Under the pieces are notes generated by a model, which saw only the letters and a program-made list of their open reading frames with translations, had not been told where the DNA came from and did not search any database. From the NCBI GenBank assembly GCA_026400835.1, contig JAPLOA010000095.1, positions 62,001 to 126,000 on the forward strand: DNA of 64,000 nucleotides, in the 5' to 3' direction. Made by a program: the position numbers and the translations under genes. Shown here piece by piece: positions 54,046-63,214 of this stretch (position 1 is its first letter; each line of letters opens with the position of its first letter). The stretch comes from Planctomycetales bacterium. GTDB lineage: Bacteria; Planctomycetota; Planctomycetia; Planctomycetales; Planctomycetaceae.

Positions 54046-55791
54046 ATAAGCTCGTTCGCCGTAGTACTGGTAGGTCCTTTCTTCCACCGGTGTTCCGGAC
54101 AACAGGCTGTGGATCAAGCCGTTCTTTTCAACCTGCACGGTGTGAAGAATCTTGTTGGCAGGATTCGTGTGCAGCAGGAATTGAATGCGGCGATCGGTAC
54201 TGATGACTCGCAAGATGTCGTTCTCCGACTTCTCCGATAACTGAAAAGAAGCCGTCAGATCATCTCGCATCAGACGGCTTCGATACCATGTTCCACCTGT
54301 TGCACTCACGATCGGCTTGCCGTTTAAGGTCACCTCGTCATCCTTGTAAGCCAGCACACAGAGCGACGTACCGGGCCGCTTTAGCCAGTTCGTAATCTTT
54401 GAACTGTGTCGCTCGGTCTCGTAGCCGTAGGTGGCGTCAAGAAATGCAATCCGAGTCACCTCCGCAGGAACCTCGGCAGAGGCGTTGAGAAATCCAAAGA
54501 TCAAACTGCCTCCGCCGCTATGACCGCACAGCACGACGGAAGGCTCCTTCGATGAATACCGCGATCGCAGCTCGGAGATCAGCTTTGGTATCTGTTCATC
54601 TCCGTGTCTCTTCCGCCATGCAGGCCAGCTCAGCCCTTTGGCTTCAAGCAGGACGACTACCACGTTCTTGCCGGGCTGCTCGCGTCTCAGAAAACGCGTT
54701 TGAGCAGCGATGTGCTGAATATCGTAGTGCCAGTCATTGCTCGCCTGCAGTTGTTTGCCAAGTGTCTGCTCAATCGAGTTGCCGTTGGGCAAAGCGTAGA
54801 ACAACAGCTCAGTCTTCTCCGGAGACGTTTCCGCTGATGCGGTTGACTCATTGATGTAAACTCGGACTTCAGGAGTCCACTGAAGAAAGGTTGTCGTTTC
54901 GCCATCCGTCTCTTTTACTTCTTCAACAGACGTCGGCGAATCGGAGGACGCAGCCTTCACAGGCCCTTCATCACTGACCAAAACGTGCAGCCGTTCGTCG
55001 ACGAGCAGATCTCGCAAATCGTAAGCAGAACCATTCAGGAACGCCTTTCGGGCAACCAGTCGAATTCCGTGGCTGTAGTCCACCCACGAATCCCTATGTC
55101 CAACGTACAGTGGCTGAATCGGTTGATCGATTGTTTTATGCCACCCGTAAATCGCAACTCGGCCCGGGAACTTTGCGAGCTGCGGCGTCAGAATCACGTC
55201 TTTCTTATGCCCCGCGATCAACTGACCGTGCATATGCCGTCGGTGTTTTTCTTCCAACTGACGCTCGATACTGTCGTTGTGCTTTGAGAAATAGCTCACA
55301 CGAGTCATGTCGGGAATCGGTGGCAGTGGATGAGGTTCCAGTTTGACCGAGGCCATCGCGTAGATCTGATTGACCATTCGCCTTGTAGGCAGCAAGCATT
55401 CCAGCGGATCTGCGATACTCAATGCACCGGCGGGAGAGAGCGGCATCCGAAGAAAATCCGTATTCGTCCCCACGCACAGATAGTCTGGCGCTACAAAAAT
55501 GACCAGATCATAAACCTTGCCGTCGATTGTTTCAGACACTTGAATCGGAACGAATTCCCGCCACGAATCCGGAACGTTCCCCGAGAGAAGCTGATTCTGC
55601 ATCTCCTTTTCGCGATCGGTCAGGCTCAATGAGTCCCAGCGTTTCGCAAGATCACTCCCGGTTGTTCGAGCGTTAGACGCGGGAGGCAAAGAAACAGTCC
55701 AGCCATCTGGCGCAGAGCCGGCAAAGACCGGATGGCTGAACTTTGCCGCCAGAATCAGTGCACAGACAAAACTCCAGGCCATGTGGATCAT
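54028..55791 (-). CDS. Secreted two-domain protein with alpha/beta-hydrolase-like C-terminus
   Basis: 587 residues with a signal peptide (about 1-25). The N-terminal half (about 30-300) is of unknown type, with YDLVIFVAPDYLCVGTNTDFLRMPLSPAGAL and ADPLECLLPTRRMVNQIY, conserved-looking but not assignable. The C-terminal half has an alpha/beta-hydrolase pattern: NVVVVLLEAKGLSWPAW, then VVLCGHSGGGSLIFGFLN (nucleophile Ser near residue 421 in GxSxG), then IAFLDATYGYE. A catalytic His may lie in QFLLHTNP. Exported esterase, amidase or lipase activity is possible; the substrate is unknown. An ATG at 55782 is an alternative start. Confidence 0.7.
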   Translation of the reverse strand: MIHMAWSFVCALILAAKFSHPVFAGSAPDGWTVSLPPASNARTTGSDLAKRWDSLSLTDREKEMQNQLLSGNVPDSWREFVPIQVSETIDGKVYDLVIFVAPDYLCVGTNTDFLRMPLSPAGALSIADPLECLLPTRRMVNQIYAMASVKLEPHPLPPIPDMTRVSYFSKHNDSIERQLEEKHRRHMHGQLIAGHKKDVILTPQLAKFPGRVAIYGWHKTIDQPIQPLYVGHRDSWVDYSHGIRLVARKAFLNGSAYDLRDLLVDERLHVLVSDEGPVKAASSDSPTSVEEVKETDGETTTFLQWTPEVRVYINESTASAETSPEKTELLFYALPNGNSIEQTLGKQLQASNDWHYDIQHIAAQTRFLRREQPGKNVVVVLLEAKGLSWPAWRKRHGDEQIPKLISELRSRYSSKEPSVVLCGHSGGGSLIFGFLNASAEVPAEVTRIAFLDATYGYETERHSSKITNWLKRPGTSLCVLAYKDDEVTLNGKPIVSATGGTWYRSRLMRDDLTASFQLSEKSENDILRVISTDRRIQFLLHTNPANKILHTVQVEKNGLIHSLLSGTPVEERTYQYYGERAYSEFIR

Positions 55792-56157
55792 TCTGAGATA
55801 CCCGCCTTCGGACTTTCGCAGCCACTTGAGATCGCGAATGACGTTTCCCAGGTCACGACATTGTCACCAGCGGCCGAACGTCGACTGGGAGCATAGCACA
55901 CGCAGATTCAATTCGGGACACGGCATCACGGACCAGTCAATGGCTGCTGCACAGCAGCACTCAGCGTCGTTCATTAAACCTTCCACTCCCGGAGGATGCC
56001 TGGGGCGCCTGGCCGGAATAGATTCTTCTAAGATTTTCCCCTTCATTGCGAATTTGTGCGAAAGCTGACGACTTATCATTCGTCCTCTGCATGCGAATCC
56101 CAAAGAGAATCTGCACAACGCAACAAAGACTAACGCCAGGGAGCTTTCCGGCCCGAG
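55792..56157. other. Divergent intergenic region
   Basis: 366 bases between the secreted hydrolase-like gene (minus) and the ABC-DUF1854 gene (plus). I see no gene, tRNA or strong palindrome. It presumably contains both promoters. Confidence 0.6.
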
Positions 56158-59136
56158 ATGACCAACGCCCAACTGCCTTCTGATGTGACAGAGTGCCTGA
56201 ACCGGCATGAGTTAAACCACCGCCCGATTTTGTTGTCGACAGATTCAGAAATTTCCCTCGCCGGAGACTACCGCCGCAACTGGTTGGTCGTCACCGCAGA
56301 CCACCTGTCGGTCGTGGCAGCTCCTGAAGTCCCGGAAAGTCGATTAAGTCCACAACGGCCCGTGAACATAAGTCGCGACGACGGTGACGCGACGCTCGTG
56401 CGAGCTGTGCCGGTCAAGGAGATCAAAGCCGTCCGCACGTGGGCCGGACTGGGATCGGGGGTTCTACAGGTCCGTACGGAAAATGCGTGGGTGGATCTGC
56501 TGCGATATTCAAACGCACAGGCTGAGCGATTTCACAAGGTCTCCCGCAAGCTGGATGTCTTCTGCACCGGCGGAGAACTGACAGTCCATGCGGACGAGCA
56601 ATTGGACCCTCATCGGTGCGGCGGATGCGGCCTTCGTTTGTCGACGGCGACTGAAACATGTCCTCGCTGTGTCCATCGCAGTCAGATTCTCAGCCGAGTC
56701 TGGGATATCCTGAAACCTCAGGTGATGTGGTCGGTCCTCTTGTGCGTGCTGACGATTGTGGGCGTTGCTGCAGAACTGGTGCCGCCCAAGCTCCAGCAGT
56801 ATCTTGTCGACAATGTCCTCGGAGAACACGCGATCGACGAGCCGCAGTCGCAATTTCTAACCGCGTTGTTGCTCGTTGTACTGGCTCTGGCCGCATCGCG
56901 CGTATTGTTGTCAGTCGTCGGTGTTTTCAAGGGACGGCTGGCCACTTACATCGGCTCCAGTCTGACTCATCGCCTGCGCGGTGAGATGGTTCAGAAGCTG
57001 CAAAAGCTTGCGATTGCCTACTATGACCGCCATCAGGTCGGTTCGTTGATGAGTCGCGTAGCCTACGACAGCGAAGTACTTCACGGTCTTGTCCATCAGC
57101 TCACGGGCGGATTTTTGTTGCAGATTCTGCAACTTGTGGGTGTCGGAGCCATGCTGATCTGGCTGAATCCTCGCCTGGCGTTTTACACGCTGATCCCGGT
57201 GCCGCTGGTGTTTCTGGGAACGTGGTACTTCTGGCAACATGTCTATCCACGGTACTATCGACTGTGGGATTCGTCGTCGAAACAGATCGCTGCTCTGAGC
57301 GGCATGCTGTCCGGTATTCGAGTCGTGAAAGCGTTCGCTCAGGAGAATCGGGAATTCGAACGTTTCCAGCGTTCAAGCACATACATGAAGGATTCACGTC
57401 TGTGGGTCGAAAATGCCACGAGCGTTTATTCGGCCGCGATGCAGCTGGTGTTCAGTCTGGGCGGATTGATTGTTTGGTACGTTGGCGGGCGCGATGTGAT
57501 TGGTCGCGAGATGACGCTGGGCTCACTGATTGCATTTCTCGCTTACCTTGCGATGTTCTACGCGCCTCTGGCGACATTGTCGAACTTCACAACTTGGCTC
57601 ACCAGCTTTCTGACCGGCAGCAAACGAGTGCTCGAGTTGCTGGACACGCCTCTGACGATTGCAGAACCCGAAAAGCCAGAAGCATGGAATGACGTGAAGG
57701 GTGAGATCCGATTTGAGAACGTCACGTTCGGTTACGATCGCCATCAACCAGTGCTGCAGAACGTTTCATTCGACGTGCGTCCCGGAGAGATGGTGGGGAT
57801 TGTCGGACGCAGCGGATCCGGCAAAACCACGCTCGTGAATCTGCTCGGCCGATTCTACGACGTTCAGGAAGGACGTATTCTGATTGATGGACATGATCTA
57901 AAGAACGTCTCGCTGGAATCCCTGCGAAAGAATCTGGGGATCGTCTTCCAGGAATCATTCCTTTTCCGAGGCAGCATTTGGGACAATTTGTCGTACGGTC
58001 GTCCTCAAACAACAATTGAAGAAGGTCTGGCAGCGGCAAAAGCCGCGGGAGCCCATGATTTCATCTGTCGAGCTCCACTGGGTTACGAAACTCTGCTGGG
58101 GGAACACGGTGCCGGGTTGTCCGGAGGTGAAAAGCAACGACTCTCGATAGCTCGCACGCTGCTCTACGATCCGAAAATTCTGGTGCTCGATGAAGCCACC
58201 AGCAGCATCGACGCAGAAGCCGAACGAGCGATTCAGCAGGCGCTGGAAGTGCTTGTGAAAGGCCGCACAACGATCGCGATCGCTCATCGCCTTTCCACTC
58301 TCCGGAATGCCGACCGTATTGTGGTGTTCGACCGCGGGCGGCTGGTGGAGCAGGGCAGTCACGCAGAACTGCTGACGGCTGATGGTGTGTACGCTCGACT
58401 CGTTCGGATTCAGACGCAGATCTCGAAGGACCCCAGTGTCGATAAACTTGTCGTTCAACAGAAAGTAGAAGAATCAGAACAATCGGTGTCCGCTGACGAG
58501 GCGACACAGGCTGAGTCTGTTTCTGCGGAACCGAAAACATCTGCGTCACAAGTCGATGCGAGGAAGCACGAACTGGTTTGGCTTACGCCGGAGAATTGCC
58601 AGATCGGACTTGGAGAACTCAACGAGCTCTTGATCGACATTGTGCCGGAGCCGATGAAACAGTGCGCCTGCAACTCGTCTCGTGCAGGTTCGGAATCTGG
58701 TTCAACCGAACAGCCTCGCCTTCGTGGTGCGTTTGTTGTGTGCACGTTTCCCGCGTCTCACCCGGAACAGTATCTCAGCGTTCGCGCATGGGACGAGAAA
58801 GGCGATGAAACCGAGATCGGACTGATTCGTTCAATGGAAGATTGGCCCGAAGATGTTCAGTCCATCGTGCGGGCGTCGCTCAATCGCCGGTACCTGTTGC
58901 GTCGAATCGAACGCATTCACCGGATGGATCTGGCTCATGGATTCCTGGAGTTTGACGTGCAAACCAATCGCGGTCCGGAACAGTTCACCATGCGATGGAG
59001 TCAAAGCCAGGCTCAGGATTTCGGCGAGCAGGGCAAACTCATCTGCGACACGGAAGACAATCGCTACGTCATCCCGGATATTGATCAACTGCCCAAACCC
59101 GACCGGCAGCGATTTCGCCAGCATGTGTACTGGTAG
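56158..59136 (+). CDS. ABC exporter with N-terminal sensor, zinc ribbon and C-terminal DUF1854
   Basis: 992 residues. An N-terminal globular domain (about 1-150) is followed by a four-cysteine zinc ribbon, C154-x2-C157-x10-C168-x2-C171. A type-1 exporter membrane domain (about 185-480, six helices) precedes the nucleotide-binding domain: Walker A GRSGSGKTT (550-558), LSGGEKQ (654-660), VLDEATSS and an H-loop IAIAHRLST. A charged linker leads to DUF1854 (about 805-992, ending RYVIPDIDQLPKPDRQRF). In other bacteria DUF1854 is a separate small protein next to such a transporter, including in cyanophycin-associated clusters. It forms a homodimeric exporter by architecture; the cargo is unknown. 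Confidence 0.9.
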   Translation: MTNAQLPSDVTECLNRHELNHRPILLSTDSEISLAGDYRRNWLVVTADHLSVVAAPEVPESRLSPQRPVNISRDDGDATLVRAVPVKEIKAVRTWAGLGSGVLQVRTENAWVDLLRYSNAQAERFHKVSRKLDVFCTGGELTVHADEQLDPHRCGGCGLRLSTATETCPRCVHRSQILSRVWDILKPQVMWSVLLCVLTIVGVAAELVPPKLQQYLVDNVLGEHAIDEPQSQFLTALLLVVLALAASRVLLSVVGVFKGRLATYIGSSLTHRLRGEMVQKLQKLAIAYYDRHQVGSLMSRVAYDSEVLHGLVHQLTGGFLLQILQLVGVGAMLIWLNPRLAFYTLIPVPLVFLGTWYFWQHVYPRYYRLWDSSSKQIAALSGMLSGIRVVKAFAQENREFERFQRSSTYMKDSRLWVENATSVYSAAMQLVFSLGGLIVWYVGGRDVIGREMTLGSLIAFLAYLAMFYAPLATLSNFTTWLTSFLTGSKRVLELLDTPLTIAEPEKPEAWNDVKGEIRFENVTFGYDRHQPVLQNVSFDVRPGEMVGIVGRSGSGKTTLVNLLGRFYDVQEGRILIDGHDLKNVSLESLRKNLGIVFQESFLFRGSIWDNLSYGRPQTTIEEGLAAAKAAGAHDFICRAPLGYETLLGEHGAGLSGGEKQRLSIARTLLYDPKILVLDEATSSIDAEAERAIQQALEVLVKGRTTIAIAHRLSTLRNADRIVVFDRGRLVEQGSHAELLTADGVYARLVRIQTQISKDPSVDKLVVQQKVEESEQSVSADEATQAESVSAEPKTSASQVDARKHELVWLTPENCQIGLGELNELLIDIVPEPMKQCACNSSRAGSESGSTEQPRLRGAFVVCTFPASHPEQYLSVRAWDEKGDETEIGLIRSMEDWPEDVQSIVRASLNRRYLLRRIERIHRMDLAHGFLEFDVQTNRGPEQFTMRWSQSQAQDFGEQGKLICDTEDNRYVIPDIDQLPKPDRQRFRQHVYW

Positions 59137-59163
59137 GCGATGGCACCGCGAGACCCGATTCTT

Positions 59164-59277
59164 GTTCCTAGGCTCGATCCTCGAAACGCACTGCACGCAA
59201 GGCTCCAGCCTTGCGTGAATCTCGTCCCAGGAGGTTGGATCCTCCTGGCAGTGTGTTCGAGGGCTGGAGCCTGGAAC
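59164..59277. repeat. Multi-palindrome element, family 3 (GGCTCCAGCC core), copy A
   Basis: Four palindromes in a row: P1 59164-59187, P2 59194-59217 (24 bases, around AAGGCTCCAGCCTT), P3 59228-59247 (CAGGAGG...CCTCCTG) and P4 59255-59277. P1 plus the CACTGC that follows also pairs with CAGTG plus P4, so the whole can fold as an outer stem carrying two inner hairpins. It lies in the 145-base gap between two convergent genes. Confidence 0.88.
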
Positions 59278-59281
59278 CAGG

Positions 59282-60022
59282 TCAATGAGAGCGGGATTCC
59301 GCCCGATAGTCGAAATCAACACCCATTTTCATTGAGTCCGACGTCTTATGAAGGCCCGCAAGATCATCTGCGGTGAGGTTGCTAATCCCCTGGATCTCGG
59401 AGCGAACGATCGACACTTCACCGGGAATGCTGATCGCCTCCCGGCCGACGCCGCTATTCTTGAAGAATCGGCTAACGTACGGAATGTTACTCACGATCGG
59501 GGCTCCCGTCATTCGTCCTTCAGTGAGTTTGACAGCGTTGTTCAGCACAAGAACGTTTTCGTCCACGGAGACAATCGTGCCAGCAACCTGTTCGATACTA
59601 CGGTTCACGGAAGTCAGCGTTCTGGAAACAGTAGAATCTGTCAGCAGGCAAACGTGCTGTCCTGGCTTCAGTTTAGCAATCAGGTCTGGCGAAAAGTTTG
59701 GTTGCTGGAAATGCCCTTCGATCTCTCGCAAGTCGTCCATCGAAAGTCTCGGCGGGAGGCCGAGCGGTCTTTGCCCGACCTGCGCCGTCGTGGATGAGCC
59801 GGAGTTTTCTTGCTGCAGGAACTGTTCTATTTCAGTCACTCGATCCAATGCCGGGCTTTGCGATGATGTAACCTCAGCACGCTCAGAGGATGTCATCGTT
59901 TCGCTGGAAACGCGATCCACAGCCTCAGGGACTTTGTGAACGGACGATTGAGCGGGAAACAGTGCGCAACCGCACTGCAGGGCCATCGCAAGTATCCCGA
60001 ACCACACGGAGTTCTTCTTCAT
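59282..60022 (-). CDS. Lipoprotein with secretin-like motif (paralogue 1)
   Basis: 246 residues. The signal ends at MALQCGC (lipid Cys near 17-19). A Ser/Thr/Glu-rich region (about 30-110) precedes a beta-rich domain (about 120-246): KLKPGQHVCLLTDSTVSR, IVSVDENVLVLNNAVKL and EGRMTGAPIVSNIPYVSRFF. The last part resembles the PLLGDIPYLGRLF hallmark of type II/III secretion secretins, but the protein is far too short for a secretin barrel. Paralogous to the gene at 60.3 kb (NSGV[AG]RE, PYVSR[MF]F[RK]). Possibly a pilotin or a partner of a secretin encoded elsewhere. Confidence 0.75.
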   Translation of the reverse strand: MKKNSVWFGILAMALQCGCALFPAQSSVHKVPEAVDRVSSETMTSSERAEVTSSQSPALDRVTEIEQFLQQENSGSSTTAQVGQRPLGLPPRLSMDDLREIEGHFQQPNFSPDLIAKLKPGQHVCLLTDSTVSRTLTSVNRSIEQVAGTIVSVDENVLVLNNAVKLTEGRMTGAPIVSNIPYVSRFFKNSGVGREAISIPGEVSIVRSEIQGISNLTADDLAGLHKTSDSMKMGVDFDYRAESRSH

Positions 60023-60183
60023 GGTTGTTTTGTCCGGTCACTCTCTCACGAATCGAAGCATGAAGCTCGTCCTGTTTCTGAGAGTCCGCTGAGTCGCGGC
60101 TCAACGGTTAGCGGGCTCCAAAAGAGGTGTATCACAGCCAACAACGTCGAAACAATGGCCGATCAGCGTTCGAGACGACCGGC

Positions 60184-60276
60184 TTTTGCGGACCGAGCCG
60201 GGATCCGGTGTGATTCAGCCGAAATTGCCGAAAAATGGCGTTACACTACCACTCGTTCCGAGGCTCCAGCCTTGCG
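60184..60276. repeat. Duplicated leader block, copy 1, ending in a family-3 remnant
   Basis: 60184-60247 aligns without gaps to 60988-61051 (about 51 of 64 positions by hand count; 28 of 30 in the last part). It continues into ACTCGTTCCGAGGCTCCAGCC (60251 on), the start of a family-3 P1, which then switches to P2-type TTGCG. It lies upstream of lipoprotein paralogue 1 in transcription direction. Confidence 0.8.
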
Positions 60277-60306
60277 CAATGTCACTCATTCATGTCACGC
60301 TTGTTC

Positions 60307-60864
60307 TTATTCGTAATGAACGCCAATCCGTTCGGATTGCCGGAGCATCATCAGAGTCTCTGCGCCGGATGCCGACAATTCGAATGCTCCGGCAATTCTC
60401 TCTCGCGGGAGCACCACATCGTCTGGCATCTTTCGAGACTCACGAGCAACCCCCGAGTTCCTGAACATGCGGCTCACATAGGGAACCTTGCTGAGAACTG
60501 GCACTGAGTGCATCGATCGGCCTTCGATTATCTGGATCGCATCTTTGAGCACAACCGTCTGTCCATCGACGGATTGCACCATTCCCAGATACTGTGTCAC
60601 ATGAAGGCGGACTTCGGGATTCTTTCCCTCTTCCTTGATCTGGCGGTCCACCAACAACACGTGAACCTTCAAACCAGTCTTCAGGCCCTCCTGGGAAAGT
60701 TGTTTTGCCTCCCGATCGAGTTTGCTCCGATGAAACTGGTCAGAATCGATGTCGTCTGCCGGAGCCTGCATTGACTCCCAATACAACGCTGTTGACGGGG
60801 TGAGCGTCGAACATCCGCTTCCGGCGAGTGTCAGAAACAGACCCATAATCTGCGGTCGCAGCAT
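60307..60864 (-). CDS. Lipoprotein with secretin-like motif (paralogue 2)
   Basis: 185 residues from ATG 60864; a TTG at 60948 would add 28 residues without a signal. The lipobox (LAGSGC) anchors it, with a linker rich in Ser/Asp. The beta-domain matches paralogue 1: LKTGLKVHVLLVDRQIK, VQSVDGQTVVLKDAIQII, EGRSMHSVPVLSKVPYVSRMF. The secretin-like VP-x-LSKVPYVSRMF motif is stronger here. Function unknown; presumably the same as its neighbour. Confidence 0.76.
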   Translation of the reverse strand: MLRPQIMGLFLTLAGSGCSTLTPSTALYWESMQAPADDIDSDQFHRSKLDREAKQLSQEGLKTGLKVHVLLVDRQIKEEGKNPEVRLHVTQYLGMVQSVDGQTVVLKDAIQIIEGRSMHSVPVLSKVPYVSRMFRNSGVARESRKMPDDVVLPRERIAGAFELSASGAETLMMLRQSERIGVHYE

Positions 60865-60987
60865 AAAGTTGATCCGGATTGCTCGAAACTCGCCACACCC
60901 CAGGGAATAACCCGAAGTCGTCCGAGGATGGTGTAACATGCCCTGCAAACCGGGAACAAGGGCCGATTGCGGTTCGAGGCACTTCGA

Positions 60988-61051
60988 TTTTTCGGACGCT
61001 GCCGAGATCCAGCCTTGTTCGGCCGAAATTGCCTGAAAATGGCGTTACACT
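60988..61051. repeat. Duplicated leader block, copy 2
   Basis: Matches 60184-60247 as described there and lies 124 bases upstream of lipoprotein paralogue 2. Twenty-three bases later the family-3 element begins. The shared GCCGAAATTGCC and AAAATGGCGTTACACT parts suggest a promoter or operator common to both paralogues. Confidence 0.8.
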
Positions 61052-61074
61052 GTCGATCCTCTCACACATCACTC

Positions 61075-61189
61075 GTTCCGAGGCTCCAGCCTCGAAACGC
61101 ACTGCACACAAGGCTCCAGCCTTGCGTGTTTTCCGTCGCAGGAGGCAGGAGCCTCCTTGCAGTGTGTTCCAGGGCTGGAGCCCTGGAAC
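61075..61189. repeat. Multi-palindrome element, family 3, copy B
   Basis: P1 61075-61098, P2 61107-61128, P3 61139-61159 and P4 61166-61189, in the same order as copy A. P4 is a nearly perfect 24-base palindrome. The element ends 15 bases before the mnmG start codon, so it would fold within the mnmG leader. Confidence 0.88.
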
Positions 61190-61204
61190 AAGGTTAGAAG
61201 CATC

Positions 61205-63025
61205 ATGTCCCACAAATGCGTTTATGATTTTGACGTTGTCGTTGTCGGTGCCGGCCACGCTGGTACAGAGGCCGCATTGGCCTCCGCACGCATGGGCGCA
61301 AAGACCGCGCTGCTGACGATGAACTGCGACACCGTCGGCCAGATGAGCTGCAACCCGGCCATCGGTGGCGTCGCCAAAGGTCAGATCGTGCGCGAGATCG
61401 ACGCGCTCGGTGGCGAGATGGGGCGCGTCATCGACAAGACGGGTATTCATTTTCGTATGCTCAACAGCGGCAAAGGTCCCGCGATGCATAGTCCGCGAGC
61501 TCAAGCAGACAAGAAGGCTTACCAGTTCGAAATGAAGAACCGCGTTGAGCTGCAGGAAAACCTGACGCTCTGCCAGGAGACTGTTGAATCGATCGAAACC
61601 GTAGACGGCAAGATCACCGGGATCCGTGTTGCCGGTGATGCGTTCTACAGGACTCGCGCGGTGATTCTGACGACCGGTACGTTTCTCAAAGCCATCATGC
61701 ATACGGGTGAGTCAAAGGCTGAAGGTGGTCGAGCTGGTGACAAGGCTTCTCACGGAGTCTCCGGAGCTCTGAAGTCACTGGGCTTTGAACTGCGTCGTTT
61801 CAAAACTGGAACACCCGCACGGTTGAACGGACGCACGATCGATTTCACTCGCTGCGAACCTCAACCCGGCGATGAAAATCCCGAACCGTTTTCCTACATG
61901 ACGGATCGCATCGATCAGCCGCAGATCCATTGTTATCTCACGAACACGACTCACGAGATTCACGAAATCATCCGTGCCAACCTGCATCGTGCGCCGATGT
62001 ATTCGGGGCAGATTCAGTCAACGGGACCCCGCTATTGTCCTTCGATTGAAGATAAAGTCGTGCGATTTGCGGACAAGACTTCGCACCAGATTTTTCTGGA
62101 GCCAGAAGGCCGCAACACTCAGGAAGTTTACGTGAACGGCATCTCAACCAGCCTGCCACGTGATGTACAGGATGAGATCATCCGCCGCATCCCCGGCTGC
62201 GAGAACGCTCAGATCATGCGTTACGGCTACGCCGTCGAATACGACTTCGCGCCGCCGACGCAGTTGTATCCCTCGCTGGAAACACGACTTGTCGAAGGTC
62301 TCTACTTTGCCGGACAAATCAATGGCACGACCGGCTATGAAGAAGCGGCCGGACAGGGGCTGTTGGCGGGCATCAACGCCGCGATGAAGCTGCAAGGCAG
62401 GGGGCCGTTTGTCCTGGATCGCAGCCAGGCCTATCTGGGAGTTTTGATTGACGATCTGGTGACCAAAGGTGTCGATGAACCGTATCGCATGTTTACGTCC
62501 CGCGCCGAGTACCGGCTGTTACTGCGTCAGGATAATGCCGATCGTCGACTCACTCCATTGGGCATTGAACTGGGCAGCGTAACTGCAGAACGAGCCGCTC
62601 GTTTTCAACGCTATGAGGAAGAACTAAACCGCGCGTTTACGGCGATGACCAAACTGCGAGCACAGGGTCAGACACTAGAGGAGCATCTGCGCCGTAACAC
62701 GATTACGTGGGACGAAGTCTATGGCTTGTTTCCTCAGCTTGCGGAGCTTCAGTTAACAGAAAACACGAAGCGGCAAATGATTATCGAGGCTCAGTACGCA
62801 GGCTACGTCCGTCGTCAGGAGGCCGAGATTCATCGACTGCAGAAAGTCGACTCCGTGAAAATTCCTGACACCTTTGACTATCTCGCCGTGCCTCAACTCC
62901 GAACGGAAGCTCGAGAACGGCTCAATCGCCTGAAACCAACAACCGTCGGCCAGGCCAGTCGAGTCAGTGGCATCACTCCGGCCGATATCGCGATTTTGAT
63001 GTTCTATCTCAAGCCCGCAAGTTGA
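61205..63025 (+). CDS. mnmG: tRNA uridine-5-carboxymethylaminomethyl modification enzyme MnmG (GidA)
   Basis: 606 residues. FAD-binding GxGxxG near the N-terminus (VVVGAGHAGTEAA, 13-25), then MSCNPAIGGVAKGQIVREIDALGGEMG and GPAMHSPRAQADK, the MnmG signature. The middle has TGTFLKAIMHTGESKAEGGRAGD, and the C-terminal domain ends with ITPADIAILMFYLK. With MnmE it installs cmnm5 on wobble U34 of certain tRNAs. The ATG at 61205 is the first start after repeat copy B. mnmE is not in the window. Confidence 0.97.
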   Translation: MSHKCVYDFDVVVVGAGHAGTEAALASARMGAKTALLTMNCDTVGQMSCNPAIGGVAKGQIVREIDALGGEMGRVIDKTGIHFRMLNSGKGPAMHSPRAQADKKAYQFEMKNRVELQENLTLCQETVESIETVDGKITGIRVAGDAFYRTRAVILTTGTFLKAIMHTGESKAEGGRAGDKASHGVSGALKSLGFELRRFKTGTPARLNGRTIDFTRCEPQPGDENPEPFSYMTDRIDQPQIHCYLTNTTHEIHEIIRANLHRAPMYSGQIQSTGPRYCPSIEDKVVRFADKTSHQIFLEPEGRNTQEVYVNGISTSLPRDVQDEIIRRIPGCENAQIMRYGYAVEYDFAPPTQLYPSLETRLVEGLYFAGQINGTTGYEEAAGQGLLAGINAAMKLQGRGPFVLDRSQAYLGVLIDDLVTKGVDEPYRMFTSRAEYRLLLRQDNADRRLTPLGIELGSVTAERAARFQRYEEELNRAFTAMTKLRAQGQTLEEHLRRNTITWDEVYGLFPQLAELQLTENTKRQMIIEAQYAGYVRRQEAEIHRLQKVDSVKIPDTFDYLAVPQLRTEARERLNRLKPTTVGQASRVSGITPADIAILMFYLKPAS

Positions 63026-63214
63026 GCGAGGTCCATCCCGAAGCTTCCATAAGCATACGCGATGACGGTGGGCCAAGTCGGGGGAGATTCCTTGAACAAC
63101 ACTCAATCAAAAAGCTGTCAGAATCTCAGTGCACGATTAATGTGTGTCGCGTAGACTTTGTTCCCGTGCGCAGAATTCCCCCATGCGGATGTTGGCTACG
63201 ACGCGGAGAATCTG

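Noticed and set aside
60740-61702. Minus-strand frame (320 residues) across the mnmG start
   Set aside because: It runs through repeat copy B and the mnmG coding region, and its composition is that of antisense translation.
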